DNA of 64,000 nucleotides from Arion vulgaris (lineage: Eukaryota > Mollusca > Gastropoda > Stylommatophora > Arionidae). Where the stretch lies: the NCBI GenBank assembly GCA_020796225.1, contig CM036756.1, positions 69,981,043 through 70,045,042 of the forward strand, given 5' to 3'. This document shows, piece by piece, positions 1-12,085 of this stretch. Made by a program: the position numbers and the translations under genes. Under the pieces are notes generated by a model that had not been told where the DNA came from, ran no database searches, and saw nothing but the letters and a program-made list of their open reading frames with translations. The first letter of the stretch is position 1. The number at the start of each line of letters is the position of its first letter.

Positions 1-132
1 TTTATGATCCATAACTAAGCAATTTCAAATACGTCTCATGTTTATAGTTGCCAGTTAAAAACTTTGTGCCGCATCACAAGAAAGTGATACTTAAAAATAA
101 TATAAAATTTGACTTGTGAATTGTGCTAATAA

Positions 133-966
133 TTGTGTATATTTTCTGCACTAGTCTCTATAATCGGCATTATGATATCAAAGTTCTATTGTCAACTATG
201 TAAAGTAGGAACGGACAGTGAAGACAACTTCAGGATCCATATTTTCAGTCGTGGTCATGGAATGCAGAAGAGAGCATATGAAGAAAATCCAAGCGTCTAT
301 ACAGAATATTTCTCTAGTAAGTTTGCTAAACAGTTTTTGGATTTGCTATTAAAGAATTTTGGAACCGCACCAGTAGATGTGAACACTGTTTATCACAGTT
401 TTCAAACAGATGAGACTCACGTGAAACTAGCATCTACAAAGTGGGTAACAATCAGTGATTTTCTAGAATGGTTAAGTTTGAACTTTGAAGATAAATGTGC
501 AGTTTCTGTAGACTCTACCACTTTACAAACCACCGTTCAAATTTTGGATTCCAACTTCTTTGGAGTCAATGAATACCTGCCTCAAGGAAGTAGAGGAGTT
601 CCTCATGAATGTCCAGAGGTCCAGTCTGTGAATTTATCATCCAGAATATCCGTACATCGAAGACATTTCAGTCAAAAGAAACATAATGTCAAAAAGGATC
701 GCAGTACTCTAACACTTAAACAGTCGCAGATTCAACGTTCGCTTCAGTTACCAAATGATGATCCTTTCAATTTAAATCCTTTAATAAAAGAGTTACTTTC
801 TGGGCTGAAAAAGAATAAAGCAACAGACACAGTCTACATTCTTAATCAAAGACGATCAATTATATTAAGTCCATTGCAAGTTTATCGCATACGACATTTA
901 GCACGGCAAATGATAAAGATGAAAATGATTGAAAAAAAGTGTTCTCAGGAGATATTCAAGGAATAG
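133..966 (+). CDS. KIN17-like zinc-finger protein, shortened C terminus
   Basis: Single open frame of 277 codons. Near the N terminus a zinc finger with C20, C23, H36 and H42 has the spacing C-x2-C-x12-H-x5-H, the spacing of KIN17 (a DNA/RNA-binding nuclear protein linked to replication and RNA processing). Residues about 52-140 resemble the KIN17 winged-helix middle domain: ENPSVYTEYFSSKF, LDLLLKNFGT, then KWVTISDFLEWL. After about residue 145 I see no similarity, and the C-terminal KOW/SH3-like domains of KIN17 are absent; the tail is basic (RIRHLARQMIKMKMIEKK). The true start is uncertain: a TTTTCTGCACTAG tract before position 154 looks like a 3' splice site, so this may be an internal or last exon, or translation may start at the ATG at 172. 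It could be a diverged paralogue or a decayed retrocopy. AATAAA occurs at 1345. Family match is from memory. Confidence 0.6.
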   Translation: MCIFSALVSIIGIMISKFYCQLCKVGTDSEDNFRIHIFSRGHGMQKRAYEENPSVYTEYFSSKFAKQFLDLLLKNFGTAPVDVNTVYHSFQTDETHVKLASTKWVTISDFLEWLSLNFEDKCAVSVDSTTLQTTVQILDSNFFGVNEYLPQGSRGVPHECPEVQSVNLSSRISVHRRHFSQKKHNVKKDRSTLTLKQSQIQRSLQLPNDDPFNLNPLIKELLSGLKKNKATDTVYILNQRRSIILSPLQVYRIRHLARQMIKMKMIEKKCSQEIFKE

Positions 967-1489
967 TGATTTAATGGCAGCTTGAGTGCAACATATGTCT
1001 CATCTGTTTCTGATTAGACATTACTATATCACAGAATTTCCAAAAAACTCATTGAAGCAACTCTTGGAGGATCAGTCTGCCAGGATAAACAGAAATGATA
1101 ATGCATGTATAGTTCCGTATGAGAGGGAAAACCACATTCTTTAATACTGTAATATTTGTTCTGAATTAATCTTCATACGATACGATAATGTAAATATACA
1201 ATTGTGCACATACAAAAAAAATTGTACATTGTTAATCACCTACATATAGACTAGGCTAATATTCATCGTCGGCGTGTGGTGTGATAGAAACACGAATTTG
1301 TAAATCTAAAGTATCCTTATCTTCATAAAGTATTGTCAGAGTTCAATAAACGCAGTTATAAATAAATGTATAAATAGATGAAGCAGGATACGAATATTCA
1401 GAACTCATGCGAGAGCTACAGAGAACTGGCTCTATCGTCAGCCCTTTATGCAAACAGTTATGAATGGAATTTAACATTGATGTGTTCTT
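967..1489. other. Probable 3' flank, no gene seen
   Basis: AT-rich sequence after the KIN17-like stop codon. AATAAA-type hexamers at 1345 and 1361 could end that transcript. Nothing else recognised. Confidence 0.4.
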
Positions 1490-2400
1490 ATGCTCGTTCA
1501 GTCTCCAGCTGCTGAAACTGTTACTCCTTTATTTGAATCTTATTTGTTTCTAATTTGCAAGACAAGTTGCGAAACATTGCAAATTGTCAAGGAAATTAAT
1601 ACTCAGAGATATGAGGTAATCACGAAAGGGGAAGCAGGAGTTTACACTAAGTACCTAGATGTCACTAATGTGTCTCTAGTGGCGCCCACTGGACGAATAT
1701 GTTCTAAATACAATGCAGAACTCTCAGCTTTCCTGATGACAGCACAGCATATGAATAAGCAGCAAGCAATCTGCAGGCAAGATGGTCTTTCTTACAGACC
1801 TATCGTCAGCTATACAATCCAGGGAAGCTAAATCCGTTGACAGCAAAGTACAGAATCTAGAATGAGAACTTGCTTGGTTATCTAATAAGGGAGAAATTCA
1901 CATGCAGTGGAAACAATTTCACTGTAACATTGAAGGCAATGTGAGTGCTGATGTCTTGGCTAAGGAAGGCAGTGAGAAAGAGCAAATATACAAACCGCTG
2001 TCTATCCAAGCGATCCAGGAGATCAAAACCGTCATAACGAGAGAAAATCTGCAGTAGATTAGAAAACAAACATTGGATATTATTATGGCTAAGACTTCAT
2101 TAAAGACCTCATCAGAACAGATCAGTCATTATATTTCGCCTGTAGACTCAACATACACTTACATAGACTAGGAATAAGTCAACAGCTCTCTGCCAGTGTC
2201 ACCAGATGAAACAGGAGCATGTCCGCATGCAAGACTGTCCTCTCATGGGTGAGCTGAGAAGCAACATGTGGCGACAGACAGTCGACCTGAAAACTAAGCT
2301 TTGTAGAAACCTGACAGATCTGAAGCTGGCTACCCAGTTTGTGGTCCACAGTAAATTAAACACATCACCGGAGATCGCGGAAAAGAAGATGGACAATTTT
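1490..2400 (+). pseudogene. Decayed LINE: RNase H domain and C terminus
   Basis: Broken 3' part of a non-LTR retrotransposon ORF2. The first piece reads GEAGVYTKYLDVTNVSLVAP, then TGRICSKYNAELSAF, the pattern of the first strands of a LINE-type RNase H. A second frame at about 1895-2060 gives NVSADVLAKEGSEKE, equivalent to the final NExADxLAKEG motif. At about 2200-2400 the C-terminal pattern CPLMGELRSNMW followed by DLKTKLCRNLTDLKLATQF matches the usual CP..-LR..W..-..KL...-L..TA.F ending of such elements. Several frameshifts and stops make it non-functional. The rest of the RT is not visible upstream. Confidence 0.75.
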
Positions 2401-3059
2401 GTATATATTTTTTACGTACAAGTATATATGTGTATTCATGTATTCATGCATTTCCTGTTCTTTGTTTTCTGATGATATTCTCCGAACCTAACCATAATCT
2501 AACAACTATTCTAAAACACCATACATCGGTGAGATAGAAAGTATCAATTACACAGGGTTTATTTCCCTTATATATACACTATACAAGTTCTCAATTACAA
2601 GTGACGGATAAATACAAAAGTGCGGCTCTTTGAAGTATGTATTTGTGGCCAGTATTTTCAGTAAAAAATTTGATGAGACTGAACCAGAATTCGGCCCATC
2701 AGTTTTAGTAACTTTTGTCAAGATTATCAATGTGAAGGCATATGCTAGTTAAGTAAAAATAACTGTGAATATGTGTTTCCATAGCAACTTGAGTTTGCTA
2801 AGTACAGAGGCCATTAATTATTCTATGAAATATATCTCCAGTGTTAGCAACATATTTGAAAATATTGTTGAATCATACTTCTGTAGTAAGTACATTAACT
2901 TGGAAAACAATGTTGCAAATTGAAATTGTCAGTACGGATAGATGAATGTGAAACATTATTAGTAGAATACGTGCAAAATGACCCGTATTTGGGAGAAAAG
3001 CCATACAACAATTTACACAGCGCAAAATATGATATATAAAATTTACTAATATCAACGCC
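2401..3059. other. AT-rich spacer, no gene seen
   Basis: Only short chance ORFs in AT-rich DNA. No domain, RNA gene or repeat boundary recognised. Confidence 0.4.
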
Positions 3060-3542
3060 TGGAATAATTGGTAGGAGCAAATGGGTATAATAAATTATTA
3101 AGGAGGAGAATTTATAATTAATTTGATCATTTATAGGTAGATAATTTATGATTAGGGTTGTAGATTGTGACATATGAAAATCGATATTATCGATTGTGAC
3201 ATCTCATGCGCGTATTTCACAACACGTGATCATTTATTTTTTATTTCGTTTCGTATCTGTGTTTTTATTTTTAGCGATGAGGTAACTAGCCATGTATTTT
3301 TAGAAGTGCATTATGATTTCGGTATGTTAAGCTTTGTATTTGTGTGTGTAAGAGAGTGTGTGTGTTTAGAGTAATATATAAATATTAGATATTCTTAGAG
3401 CAGACAAATGTGATGACTCATTGATTGTATACTTTATAGAAATCTTATGTTGTGGGTGAGATCTAAAGTCGACCTTTCTTTTTTGGTATGTTATATTTAG
3501 TTTAGAGGAAATTAGTCATGTTTATATATATATAGTACGGCA

Positions 3543-3799
3543 TTGATACTGTCTGTCGCTTCATCTGTCTGTCCGTCTTCATCTGTCTCTTCATCTGTCT
3601 TTCCGTCTCTTTGTATGTCTATCATTCTCTTTATCTGTCTGTCCGACTGTACAAAAATATCATCTATATATAATCTATCTATCATCTATATATCTATCAT
3701 CTTTATATCTATCATATATCTTTCAATCTATCATAAATGTATATATCTATCACTTGTCTATCATCATTATAACTTTCTGGCTATATATCTATCTATCTA

Positions 3800-3850
<51 letters not shown>

Positions 3851-4120
3851 GCCTGCCTGCCTGCCTGTTTGCCTGCCTGCCTGCCTGCCCGCCCGCCTGC
3901 CTGCCTGCCTGCCGGTCGGTCGGTCTGTCTGTCTGTCTATCAGTCATCTATCTATCATCTATCTGTTTGTCCGTATGTCTGTTTGTGTGTCTGTCTATCT
4001 GTCTGTCTGTTTGTGCGTCTGTCTATCAATCTGTCTATCAATCTGTCTGTCTGTCTGTCATCTATATATCTACAAATCTATCATATATCTATCTATCTTT
4101 CTATAAATACCATACTATAT
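3543..4120. repeat. GTCT/ATCT microsatellite core 1
   Basis: Tetranucleotide repeat dominated by CTGT/CTAT, with a CCTG/CCGG-rich centre at about 3850-3925. It separates the arms of foldback unit 1 and produces misleading Cys/Leu/Ser/Val-rich ORFs in all three plus frames. Confidence 0.9.
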
Positions 4121-4869
4121 ATATATACACATGACTAATTTCTTAAACTAAATATAACATACCAAAAAAGAAAGGTCGACTTTAGATCTCACCTACAACA
4201 TAAGATTTCTATAAAGTATACAATCAATGAGTCATCACATTTGTCTGCTCTAAGAATATCTAATATTTATATATTACTCTAAACACACACAGTCATACAC
4301 ACACACATACACATAGCTTAACATACCCTAATCATAATACTCATCTAAACACACATGACTAATTTTCTCATTTCTCAAAATAAGGGCGTAATTTGTAGTA
4401 ACAAAGCCATATCATAAATTATTAACGAGGAGATTTTATTTGATCATTTAGGGGGAGATAATTTATGATTAGTTTTGTAGAATGATATATTTTTAAATAA
4501 TCGATATTATCGATTACGACATCTCATGCGCGTATTTCACAACACGTGATCATTTATTTTTATTTCGTTTCGTATCTGTGTTTTTATTTTTAGCGATGAG
4601 GTAACTAGCCATGTATTTTTAGAAGTGCAGTATGATTTCGGTATGTTAAGCATTGTATTTGTGCGTGTAAGAGAGTGTGTGTGTGTTTACGAGTAATATA
4701 TAAATATTAGGTATTTTTAGAGCAGACAAATGTGATGACTCATTGATTGTATACTTTATAGAAATCTTATGTTGTGGGTGAGATCTAAAGTCGACCTTTG
4801 TTTTTTGGTATGTTATATTTAGTTTAGAGGAAATTAGTCATGTTTATATATAGAGTATGGTATTGATAC

Positions 4870-5033
4870 TGTCTGTCGCTTCATCTATCTGTTTCTTCAT
4901 CTGCCTGTAAGTCACTTAATCTGTCTGTCCGTCTCTTTATCTGCCTGTCCGTCTTTTTATCTGTCTGTCTCTTTATATGTCTGTCTGTCTTTATCTATGT
5001 CTCTGTTTTTTATCTGTCTGTCCGTCTGTCTAT

Positions 5034-5073
<40 letters not shown>

Positions 5074-5440
5074 TTGTCTATCATCCATATATCTATATTG
5101 TTATCTATCTATATGTCTGTCTGTCTGTCTGTGTCTGTCTACCTGCCTGTCTGTCTGCCTCTCTGTCTGTCTGTCTCTCTGTCTGTATCTCTGTCTGTCT
5201 GTTTGTCTGTCTCTATATCTGTCTCTCTGTCTGTGTATCTATATATCTATCACCTATCTGTCTGTCTGTCTGTCATCTATCTATCATCTATCTTTTTGTC
5301 CATCTGTCTCTTTGTGTGTCTGTCTATCTGTCTGTATGTCTGTTTGTGTGTATGTCTATCAATCTGTCTGTCATCTATCTGTCTACATATCTATCTATAT
5401 ATCTATCATATATCTATCTATCTTTCTATAAATACCATAC
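4870..5440. repeat. GTCT/ATCT/TA microsatellite core 2
   Basis: Tetranucleotide CTGT/CTAT repeat with a pure TA run at 5037-5071, between the arms of foldback unit 2. Confidence 0.9.
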
Positions 5441-6454
5441 TATATATATATACACATGACTAATTTCCTCTAAACTAAATATAACATACCAAAAAACAAA
5501 GGTCGACTTTTGATCTCACCTACAACATAAGATTTCTATAAAGTGTACAATTAATGAGTCATCACATTTGTCTGCTCTAAAAATACCTAATATTTATATA
5601 TGGCTCTAAACATACACAGTCATTCACACACACATAGCTCAACAAACCCTAATCATAATACTCATCTAAACACACATGACTAATTTTCTCATTTCTAAAA
5701 ATAAGGGCGTAATTTGTAGTAGCAAAGCCATATCATAAATTATTAACGAGGAGATTTTATTTGATCATTTAGGGGGAGATAATTTATGATTAGTTTTGTA
5801 GAATGTGATATATTTTTAAATAATCGATATTATCGATTTCGACATCTCATGCGCATATTTCACCACACGTGATCATTTATTTTTATTTCGTTTCGTATCT
5901 GTGTTTTTATTTTTAGCGATGAGATAACTAGCCATGTATTTTTAGAAGTGCAGTATGATTTCGGTATGTTAAGCATTGTATTTTGGTGTAAGAGAGTGTG
6001 TGTTTAGAGTAATATATAAATATTAGATATTCTTAGAGCAGACAAATGTGATGACTCATTGATTGTATACTTTATAGAAATCTTATGTTGTGGATGAGAT
6101 CTAAAGTCGACCTTTCTTTTTTGGTATGTTATATTTAGTTTAGAGGAAATTAGCCATATATCTATATTGCTATCTATCTGTCTGTCTGTCTGTCTGTCTC
6201 TGTCTCTCTGTCCGTGTATCTATATATCTATCACCTATCGGTCTCTCTGTCTGTGTATCTATATATATATCACCTATCTGTCTGTCTGTCTATCTAGAAA
6301 TACCATACTATATATATATATATACATGACTAATTTCCTCTAAACTAAATATAACATATCAAAAAAGAAAGGTTGACTTTAGATCTCACCTTCGACATAA
6401 GATTTCTATTAAGTATACAATCAATGAGTCATCCCATTTGTCTGCTCTAAGAAT

Positions 6455-6456
6455 AT

Positions 6457-6510
<54 letters not shown>
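6455..6510. repeat. TA dinucleotide run
   Basis: Almost pure TA tract inside the minus arm of foldback unit 3, at a place where the other arms have only a short AATATTTATATAT stretch. A local expansion within an arm. Confidence 0.9.
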
Positions 6511-6511
<1 letters not shown>

Positions 6512-7066
6512 CTCTAAACACACACACACTCGTGTACACATATACACTGCTTAACATACCCAAATCATAATACACATCTAAAAATACATGACTAGTTAAT
6601 TCATATCTAAAAATAATGACGTAATTGATCGGAGCAAAGCTATATAATAAATTATTTACGAGGAGAATTTATTATTAATTTGATCATTTAGGGGGGATGA
6701 TTTATTATTAGTTTTGTATATTGTGATATATTTGAAAAATCAATATTATCGATTATGACATCTCATACGTGTATGTCACCACGTAAATTTATGGTTTGGT
6801 TCTTAATATTTGTGGTTTATCTTTAGCAGTGAGGTAACTAGCCGTGTATTTTTAGAAGTATATTATGATTTTGGTATGTTAAGCCCAGATTTGTGTGTGT
6901 AAGAGAGTGTGTGTGCTTAGAGTAATATATAAATATTAGGTATTCTTAGAGCAGACAAATGTGATGACTCATTGATTGTATACTTTATAGAAATCTTATG
7001 TTGTAGATGAGATCTAAAGTCGACCTTTCTTTTTTGGTATGTTATATTTAGTTTAGAGGAAATTAG

Positions 7067-7068
<2 letters not shown>

Positions 7069-7122
<54 letters not shown>

Positions 7123-7435
7123 TTGATACTATCTGTCGGTCTCTCTGTCTGTCTCCATCTGTCTGTCTCTTCATCTGTCTGTCCGTCTTTTTATCTGTCT
7201 GTTTATCTGTCTATTTCTTTATCTATCTTTTTTTCTGGCTGTCTGCCTGTCTGTTCGGTTGTCTATCTGTATGTCGGTCTGCATTACTGACTGCATATCT
7301 CTCTATAAATGAATAAATAAATATATATATATATATAATCTATCTATTATCTATATATCTATCATAAACCCATCTATCTATCAATCTATCTATCATCTAT
7401 CTATCTATCATATATATATATAAATATATATATAA

Positions 7436-7475
<40 letters not shown>

Positions 7476-7695
7476 CTATCTGTCATCTACATATCTATCC
7501 AGCTATCTAGCTATCTACCCATTTATCCACCCACCCATCCACCCATCCTGGCATCTATTACCTATCTATATATATGTATGTCTGTCTGTCTGCCTGCCTG
7601 TCTTGCTGCCTGCCTACCTTCCTTCCTGTCTGTTTGTCTATGTATCATCTACCTATCTACCTATATATCCATCTTTCTATATAGAAATACCATAA
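7069..7695. repeat. TA and GTCT/ATCT microsatellite core 4
   Basis: Starts with a pure TA run to about 7120, continues as CTGT/CTAT repeat with further TA runs near 7321-7340 and 7440-7470, and ends where the last minus arm begins (ATACCATAATATATATA). Confidence 0.85.
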
Positions 7696-8215
7696 TATAT
7701 ATATACTTGCATAATGTCTGCTAACCTAAATGTAACATACCAAAAAAGGTCGACTTTAGATCTCACCTTCGACATAAGTTTCCCTATTAAGTATACATTC
7801 TATGAGTCATCACATTTGTCTGCTCTAAGAATACCTAATATATATATAGTACTCTAAACATACACACTCTGTTACACACACATATCCAAAGCTTAACATA
7901 CCCAAATCATAATACACATCTAAAAATACATGACTAATTTCCTCATTGCTAAAAATAAAACACAAATATTAAAAGAACTAAACCATAAATTTACTGGTTG
8001 AAATACGCGCATGAGATATCATAATTGATAATATCGATTTTTTTTTATATACCAAAATAAACAAGACGAATAATAAATTATTTCCCGTAATCAAATTAAT
8101 AATATATTTTCTCTTCCCCTTCCCCTTCGCTAATTTTCAAATTAATCATAAATTATCTCCTTAATAATTCATTATATGGCTTTGCTACTACCTATTACGT
8201 CAGGCGTCGGTAGGA

Positions 8216-8667
8216 GTATGGTGAATAAATTATGATATTTCACGTGTAAGGGTGTAGTATTTTGCTTATATGAACATCCCCTGAAATGTGTGTCGTTATG
8301 CACGTACCCTACTACTATGTGCTCATAACTTAAATGTCATTTGAATTGAAATTTTAATTTTAAATTGTTTGAGAGCATGCAGTATGGTATAATTATCATA
8401 TTTTAGCTTTTCATTACTTTTAGGTTTTTCCTGTCTAATTATGATTAGCATTATTAATGTTTGATTTTTCTGTTCATATTCTTTTTCAGTCTGCTGTGCC
8501 TTTGATATATCAAAGAGTGAAATATTCCATTTACTGCATCAACCTGAAATTGTATCACAGAAAGAGAAGATGTTCTAAGAGTATTGTATATAATATTACT
8601 TGACGTCCAGTATTTTGTTGGAATACATTAATATTTATTTATATTACATCATCATCATCATTTCATT
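8216..8667. other. AT-rich spacer, no gene seen
   Basis: No gene or repeat boundary recognised. It ends in an ATC triplet run that supplies the target-site duplication of the next SINE. Confidence 0.4.
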
Positions 8668-8862
8668 TTTTTTTCGATCCATAAGCACTTTTTCAGCTCT
8701 TCGGCTCGGTGCTATGGACATCGTAACCTTCGGTTCGGTGCCACGAACACCGTCAATCTGGAGAACATGTGGCTTTCTTTGCCAACCCGCATAATTGAAC
8801 CGCACTCACAGGGGGCTTGCACCCGTAGTCCAACGCGCTACGAACACACTGGACAGGCGGGC
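8668..8862 (-). mobile_element. tRNA-headed SINE, family B, copy 1
   Basis: The reverse complement of the copy at 54151-54359. Read on the minus strand it has a tRNA-like head (GTAGCGCGTTGGACTACGGG as box A region; a GTTCAATT-type box B), the body words ACATGTTCTCC and CACCGAACCGAAGGTTACGA, and an A-rich tail. An 11-bp direct repeat CATCATTTCAT flanks it at 8657-8667 and 8863-8873, which supports retroposition. Confidence 0.85.
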
Positions 8863-9049
8863 CATCATTTCATATAATTGCCTGTAAAACATTGAGCTGC
8901 AATTGTTACACCTGATTACATCTCTGAGTTGTTCATGACATCCAGGTTGGTTTGGTTTCCTATTCTACCATTCTTCTGTAGCTTTTTTTTTATTTTTGGC
9001 TGCACTTAGTCTTCTCTCCGATTGTGAGTTGTAGTCAATATTTTGTTAT

Positions 9050-9660
9050 ATTTGTGTGTTGTTGTTTATTTTTGCCAGCCCATGATGTTTATTGAAGATG
9101 TTTATTGAAAACCAGCCCATAGTTAGACATCACTAGCCCGTCCATGATGCAGTAAGTATAACAACCTTTGTTCAAGATTCACAGCTGCCATCACTCGATG
9201 CGTTCAAAACTATTTCCTAACTTGATGATGATGATGTCATCAACATGATATCGAAGCGACAAGCATTTATGAAAACTAACACCGAGATATTATAGATCTA
9301 ATGCCCCTTCAGTAGCCCTTCCAGACATACTGACCATCGGTGCAAGTTTATTGACAATTTGGTTATTTAATGAGAATCACGGTACTCATTGACATGTATG
9401 ATTGACTTTCGCTCCTGATCTTTCACCTCATGCGGTCAATCGATCAAGTTCTTAAAGAAGGGTTGTAAATATCTAACCTCTGTATTTGACCCGCCGGTAA
9501 GTCAGTATCTCGTCTGCAAAAGAAATGATGTGCTCCAGTCCTATATTACGAGCGTGCATGATAACTGCAGTCTGCACGATGGATAGGACAGGTAACAGAG
9601 GACATTTCTGAGCCATTCTGGCATGATGTTAATCATGTATGATGTTTAATCTTCTTGGAA
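9050..9660 (-). pseudogene. LINE reverse transcriptase relic, minus strand
   Basis: Read on the minus strand, the frame gives CPLLPVLSIVQTAVIMHARN, then IGLEHIISFADEILTYRR: an RT core with FADE in place of the usual FADD/YADD. Further on come ELDRLTA-GERSGAKVN and then YLGVSFHKCLSLRYHVDDII, the GxxLGxxxDxxLxxxxHV region that follows the RT palm. Several stops interrupt it. It lies close to the plus-strand RT piece that starts at 9870, so at least two elements are present. Confidence 0.65.
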
Positions 9661-9869
9661 CTGCAAGAACTGCTGTCGCCTCTGCTCCAAAGTTGAACCA
9701 TTTACCATTGGTGACTGCTACTGATCTGGTGGCCCTATAGGGTACCTACTATTGAAATTATAGTGATTGTCAAAATCGCGTGTCTGCACAATACTGAAAA
9801 TGACTCAGATGGACATGACAGGACATATTGTTCATATATCAAAGTAGACTTTTCCATCATAATTACTCT

Positions 9870-10600
9870 CTTTGGTAAAGTGTGAGATCAATTCTTGGCT
9901 TGTTAACTGCTGCTCCTTTGGTGAAGAGAACATTTGCATTACGTTTAGGAACATGGACGTCAAACGTTGTACACATGGGCCCGGGATTAGCACAGGTTTT
10001 ACCTCTATCACCCGTTTTATTCAATATCTACACAGAAAATCTACTCTTCTTCTTTGCGTTCGTTCTTTACGACCAATTTTAATCACTCTTTGTGATATGT
10101 CTGATCTTTGCCAAGAACGTGTATACGTTGCACATTGGTTTGGTAGGCCCCTAAATGCATAGACTTCTACACGTTTAGGACATGTGCATCCGATTTCATC
10201 CAAACCTCCTTGGTCGCCTCTTACGACATGAGTGGCAGGTAACAGTGGTTCTATTCTTTACACCCCAAATTTGGGCCCCGGTTACCACTCGGGCGAAAAT
10301 CTAGTCAAAATTCAACTCGTTGGAATGGGCCAGACAAGAAGAGAACAATGAGTTTTTTTTTGCAGGAACCCCAGAGGAAGCAACGGAAGCGAAGAATATG
10401 CTCAACAAATAAACAATGTACAGGAGGTATTAAGAGTTTCCGAACCAGCTGGTTGTGTTCGTAAGGACGTTCGTATTACTAGTCTATGCGATTGGCGTCG
10501 TATAAAATGAGGGAAAGTGGTTCGAAATCTGTATTTGTCTATTTGTTTTTTACTGGGCCAGACCACGACTTTCGCAGATGACATCTAACATACAGAACTG
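9870..10600 (+). pseudogene. LINE reverse transcriptase relic split by a SINE
   Basis: The plus strand reads VKRTFALRLGTWTSNVV, then GPGLAQVLPLSPVLFNIYTE (about 9967-10037), the G-L-P-Q-G-x-x-L-S-P-x-L-F-N-x-Y-T motif of jockey/CR1-like RTs. A SINE interrupts at 10047. Beyond it, FAGTPEEATEAKNMLNK fits the spacer after the catalytic loop, but the catalytic ADD region itself is degraded. Stops and frameshifts throughout. Confidence 0.65.
10047..10295 (-). mobile_element. SINE family A, copy 1
   Basis: On the minus strand it starts CGCCCGAGTGGTTACCGGGG, which looks like a tRNA D-arm/box A region, contains the body motif GTCGTAAGAGGCGACC and ends in AAGAAGAAG. It is nearly identical to the copy at 43817-44052. 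Flanking direct repeats are AAAATCTACT (10037-10046) and AAAATCTAGT (10296-10305), one mismatch. The insertion splits a LINE RT frame. Confidence 0.85.
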
Positions 10601-10929
10601 GATTAGGTAGACACGAAATAATCCTCCAAGACATTTAAGAGGACTTTACCTATCACTCCGTGTTGATATAGGAACTCTTGTTCTCGTGTTAACTAATCCT
10701 TAGAAGGAGTGTATGGAGTGTTGCTCTTTAAATAACACTCCAGGCGACTTCATCACGAGACATCAAAGAATTGTAGAGACATCAAGAAAGCGCGATGTTG
10801 AAAACTATACACAGATGAGCACTCCTGCTTCCAGCTTCGATATTATACATCTTACATATCATATAACCATATGTTATCATTATCGCTTGTCATAAAAAGT
10901 ATATTATTACTACCATATTTTGCTTGATA
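10600..10929. other. No feature recognised
   Basis: Contains a 60-codon ORF without any recognisable motif. It may be further decayed LINE sequence downstream of the RT relic; I cannot show that. Confidence 0.3.
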
Positions 10930-12085
10930 GAATCAATATACCATACATTATGATTGATTAAAATTAAAATACCACACACTTTTTTTAAATTTATAAATAT
11001 ATCATACATGTATTTGATAGAATCAGTATACCATATATTTGCTTGATGCAATCAATATAAAATACTTTTGTGATAAAATCAATGTATCAGACATTTTCTT
11101 GATAAAATCCACAAATCATCCATTTTCTTTGATAAAATAAATAGACCATTCACTGTGTTTGATTTACCAATATTCTAGATAAAGCCAGTGTGCAATATTT
11201 TCCTCATAAAATCAATGTATCATCAATTTTGTCATTAAAAATGCACCATACAATTTCTTCATAAAATAATGTATTATAAATGTTCTTAATAAAATAACAT
11301 AACTTTTCTTCATAAAATAATGTATCCAAATTTTCTTCATAAAAATGTATTATAAATTATCTTCATAAAATAATGTATTATAATTTATCTTCAAAAATAT
11401 ATGTATTATAATTTATCTTCATAAAATAATGTATTATAAATTATCTTCATAAAATAATGTATTATAAATTTTCTTCATAAAATAATGTATCTAAATTTTC
11501 TTCATAAAAAAAGGATCACAAATTATCTTCATAAAATAATGTATTATAATTTATCTTCATAAATAAATGTATTATAATTTTTCTTCATAAAATAATGTAT
11601 CATTATTTATCTTCATAAAATAATGTATTATAATTTATCTTCGTAAATAAATGTATTAAAATTTTTCTTCATAAAATAATGTATCATAATTTTTCTTCAT
11701 AAAATAATGTATCATAATTTTTCTTCATAAAATAATGTATCATAATTTTTCTTCATAAAATGATGTATCATAAAATGTTTGAATAAAAATAATGTACCAT
11801 ATATTTTCTTCATAAATAAATGTATCATAAATTTTCTTCATAAAATAATGTATCATAAATTTTCTTCATAAAATAATGTATCATAAATTTTCTTCATACA
11901 ATAATGTATTATAATTTATCTTCAAAAATAAATGTATCATAAATTTTCTTCATACAATAATGTATTATAATTTATCTTCAAAAATAAATGTATCATAATT
12001 TTTCTTCATCAAATAATGTATGTGATAAAATGTTTGGATATTAATAATGTACCATATATTTTCCTCATAAAATCAATGTATCATA
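10930..12085. repeat. AT-rich minisatellite, about 28-bp unit
   Basis: Repeats of TTCTTCATAAAATAATGTAT with a short ATAATTT/CATAAATT linker. Units are diverged at the left edge (10930-11330) and most uniform at 11330-12000. No coding sense. Confidence 0.85.

Larger units (their letters stand above)
3060..8215. repeat. Tandem array of four foldback (inverted-repeat) units with microsatellite cores
   Basis: The same ~350-450 bp arm appears in plus orientation from about 3069, 4380, 5700 and 6600 and in minus orientation from about 4131, 5455, 6330 and 7700. Diagnostic words are ATCGATATTATCGAT, GGTATGTTATATTTAGTTT, GTCGACCTTTCTTTTTTGG and GAGATCTAAAGTCGACC; their reverse complements mark the minus arms. 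Each plus arm is followed by a GTCT/ATCT/TA microsatellite and then the minus arm, so each unit can fold into a long hairpin. Units 1 and 2 repeat at about 1.32 kb; unit 3 is about 0.9 kb because its core is short. The internal minus arms stop near CTCATTTCTMAAAATAAGGG and join the next plus arm directly; only the last minus arm (7700-8215) runs on to a full-length end. No coding capacity seen, so this looks like an amplified non-autonomous element. Confidence 0.8.

Noticed and set aside
3543..5463. Cysteine-rich ORFs (CLSVCLSVCL) over the microsatellites
   Set aside because: Translation of GTCT repeats in every frame; not secreted peptides.
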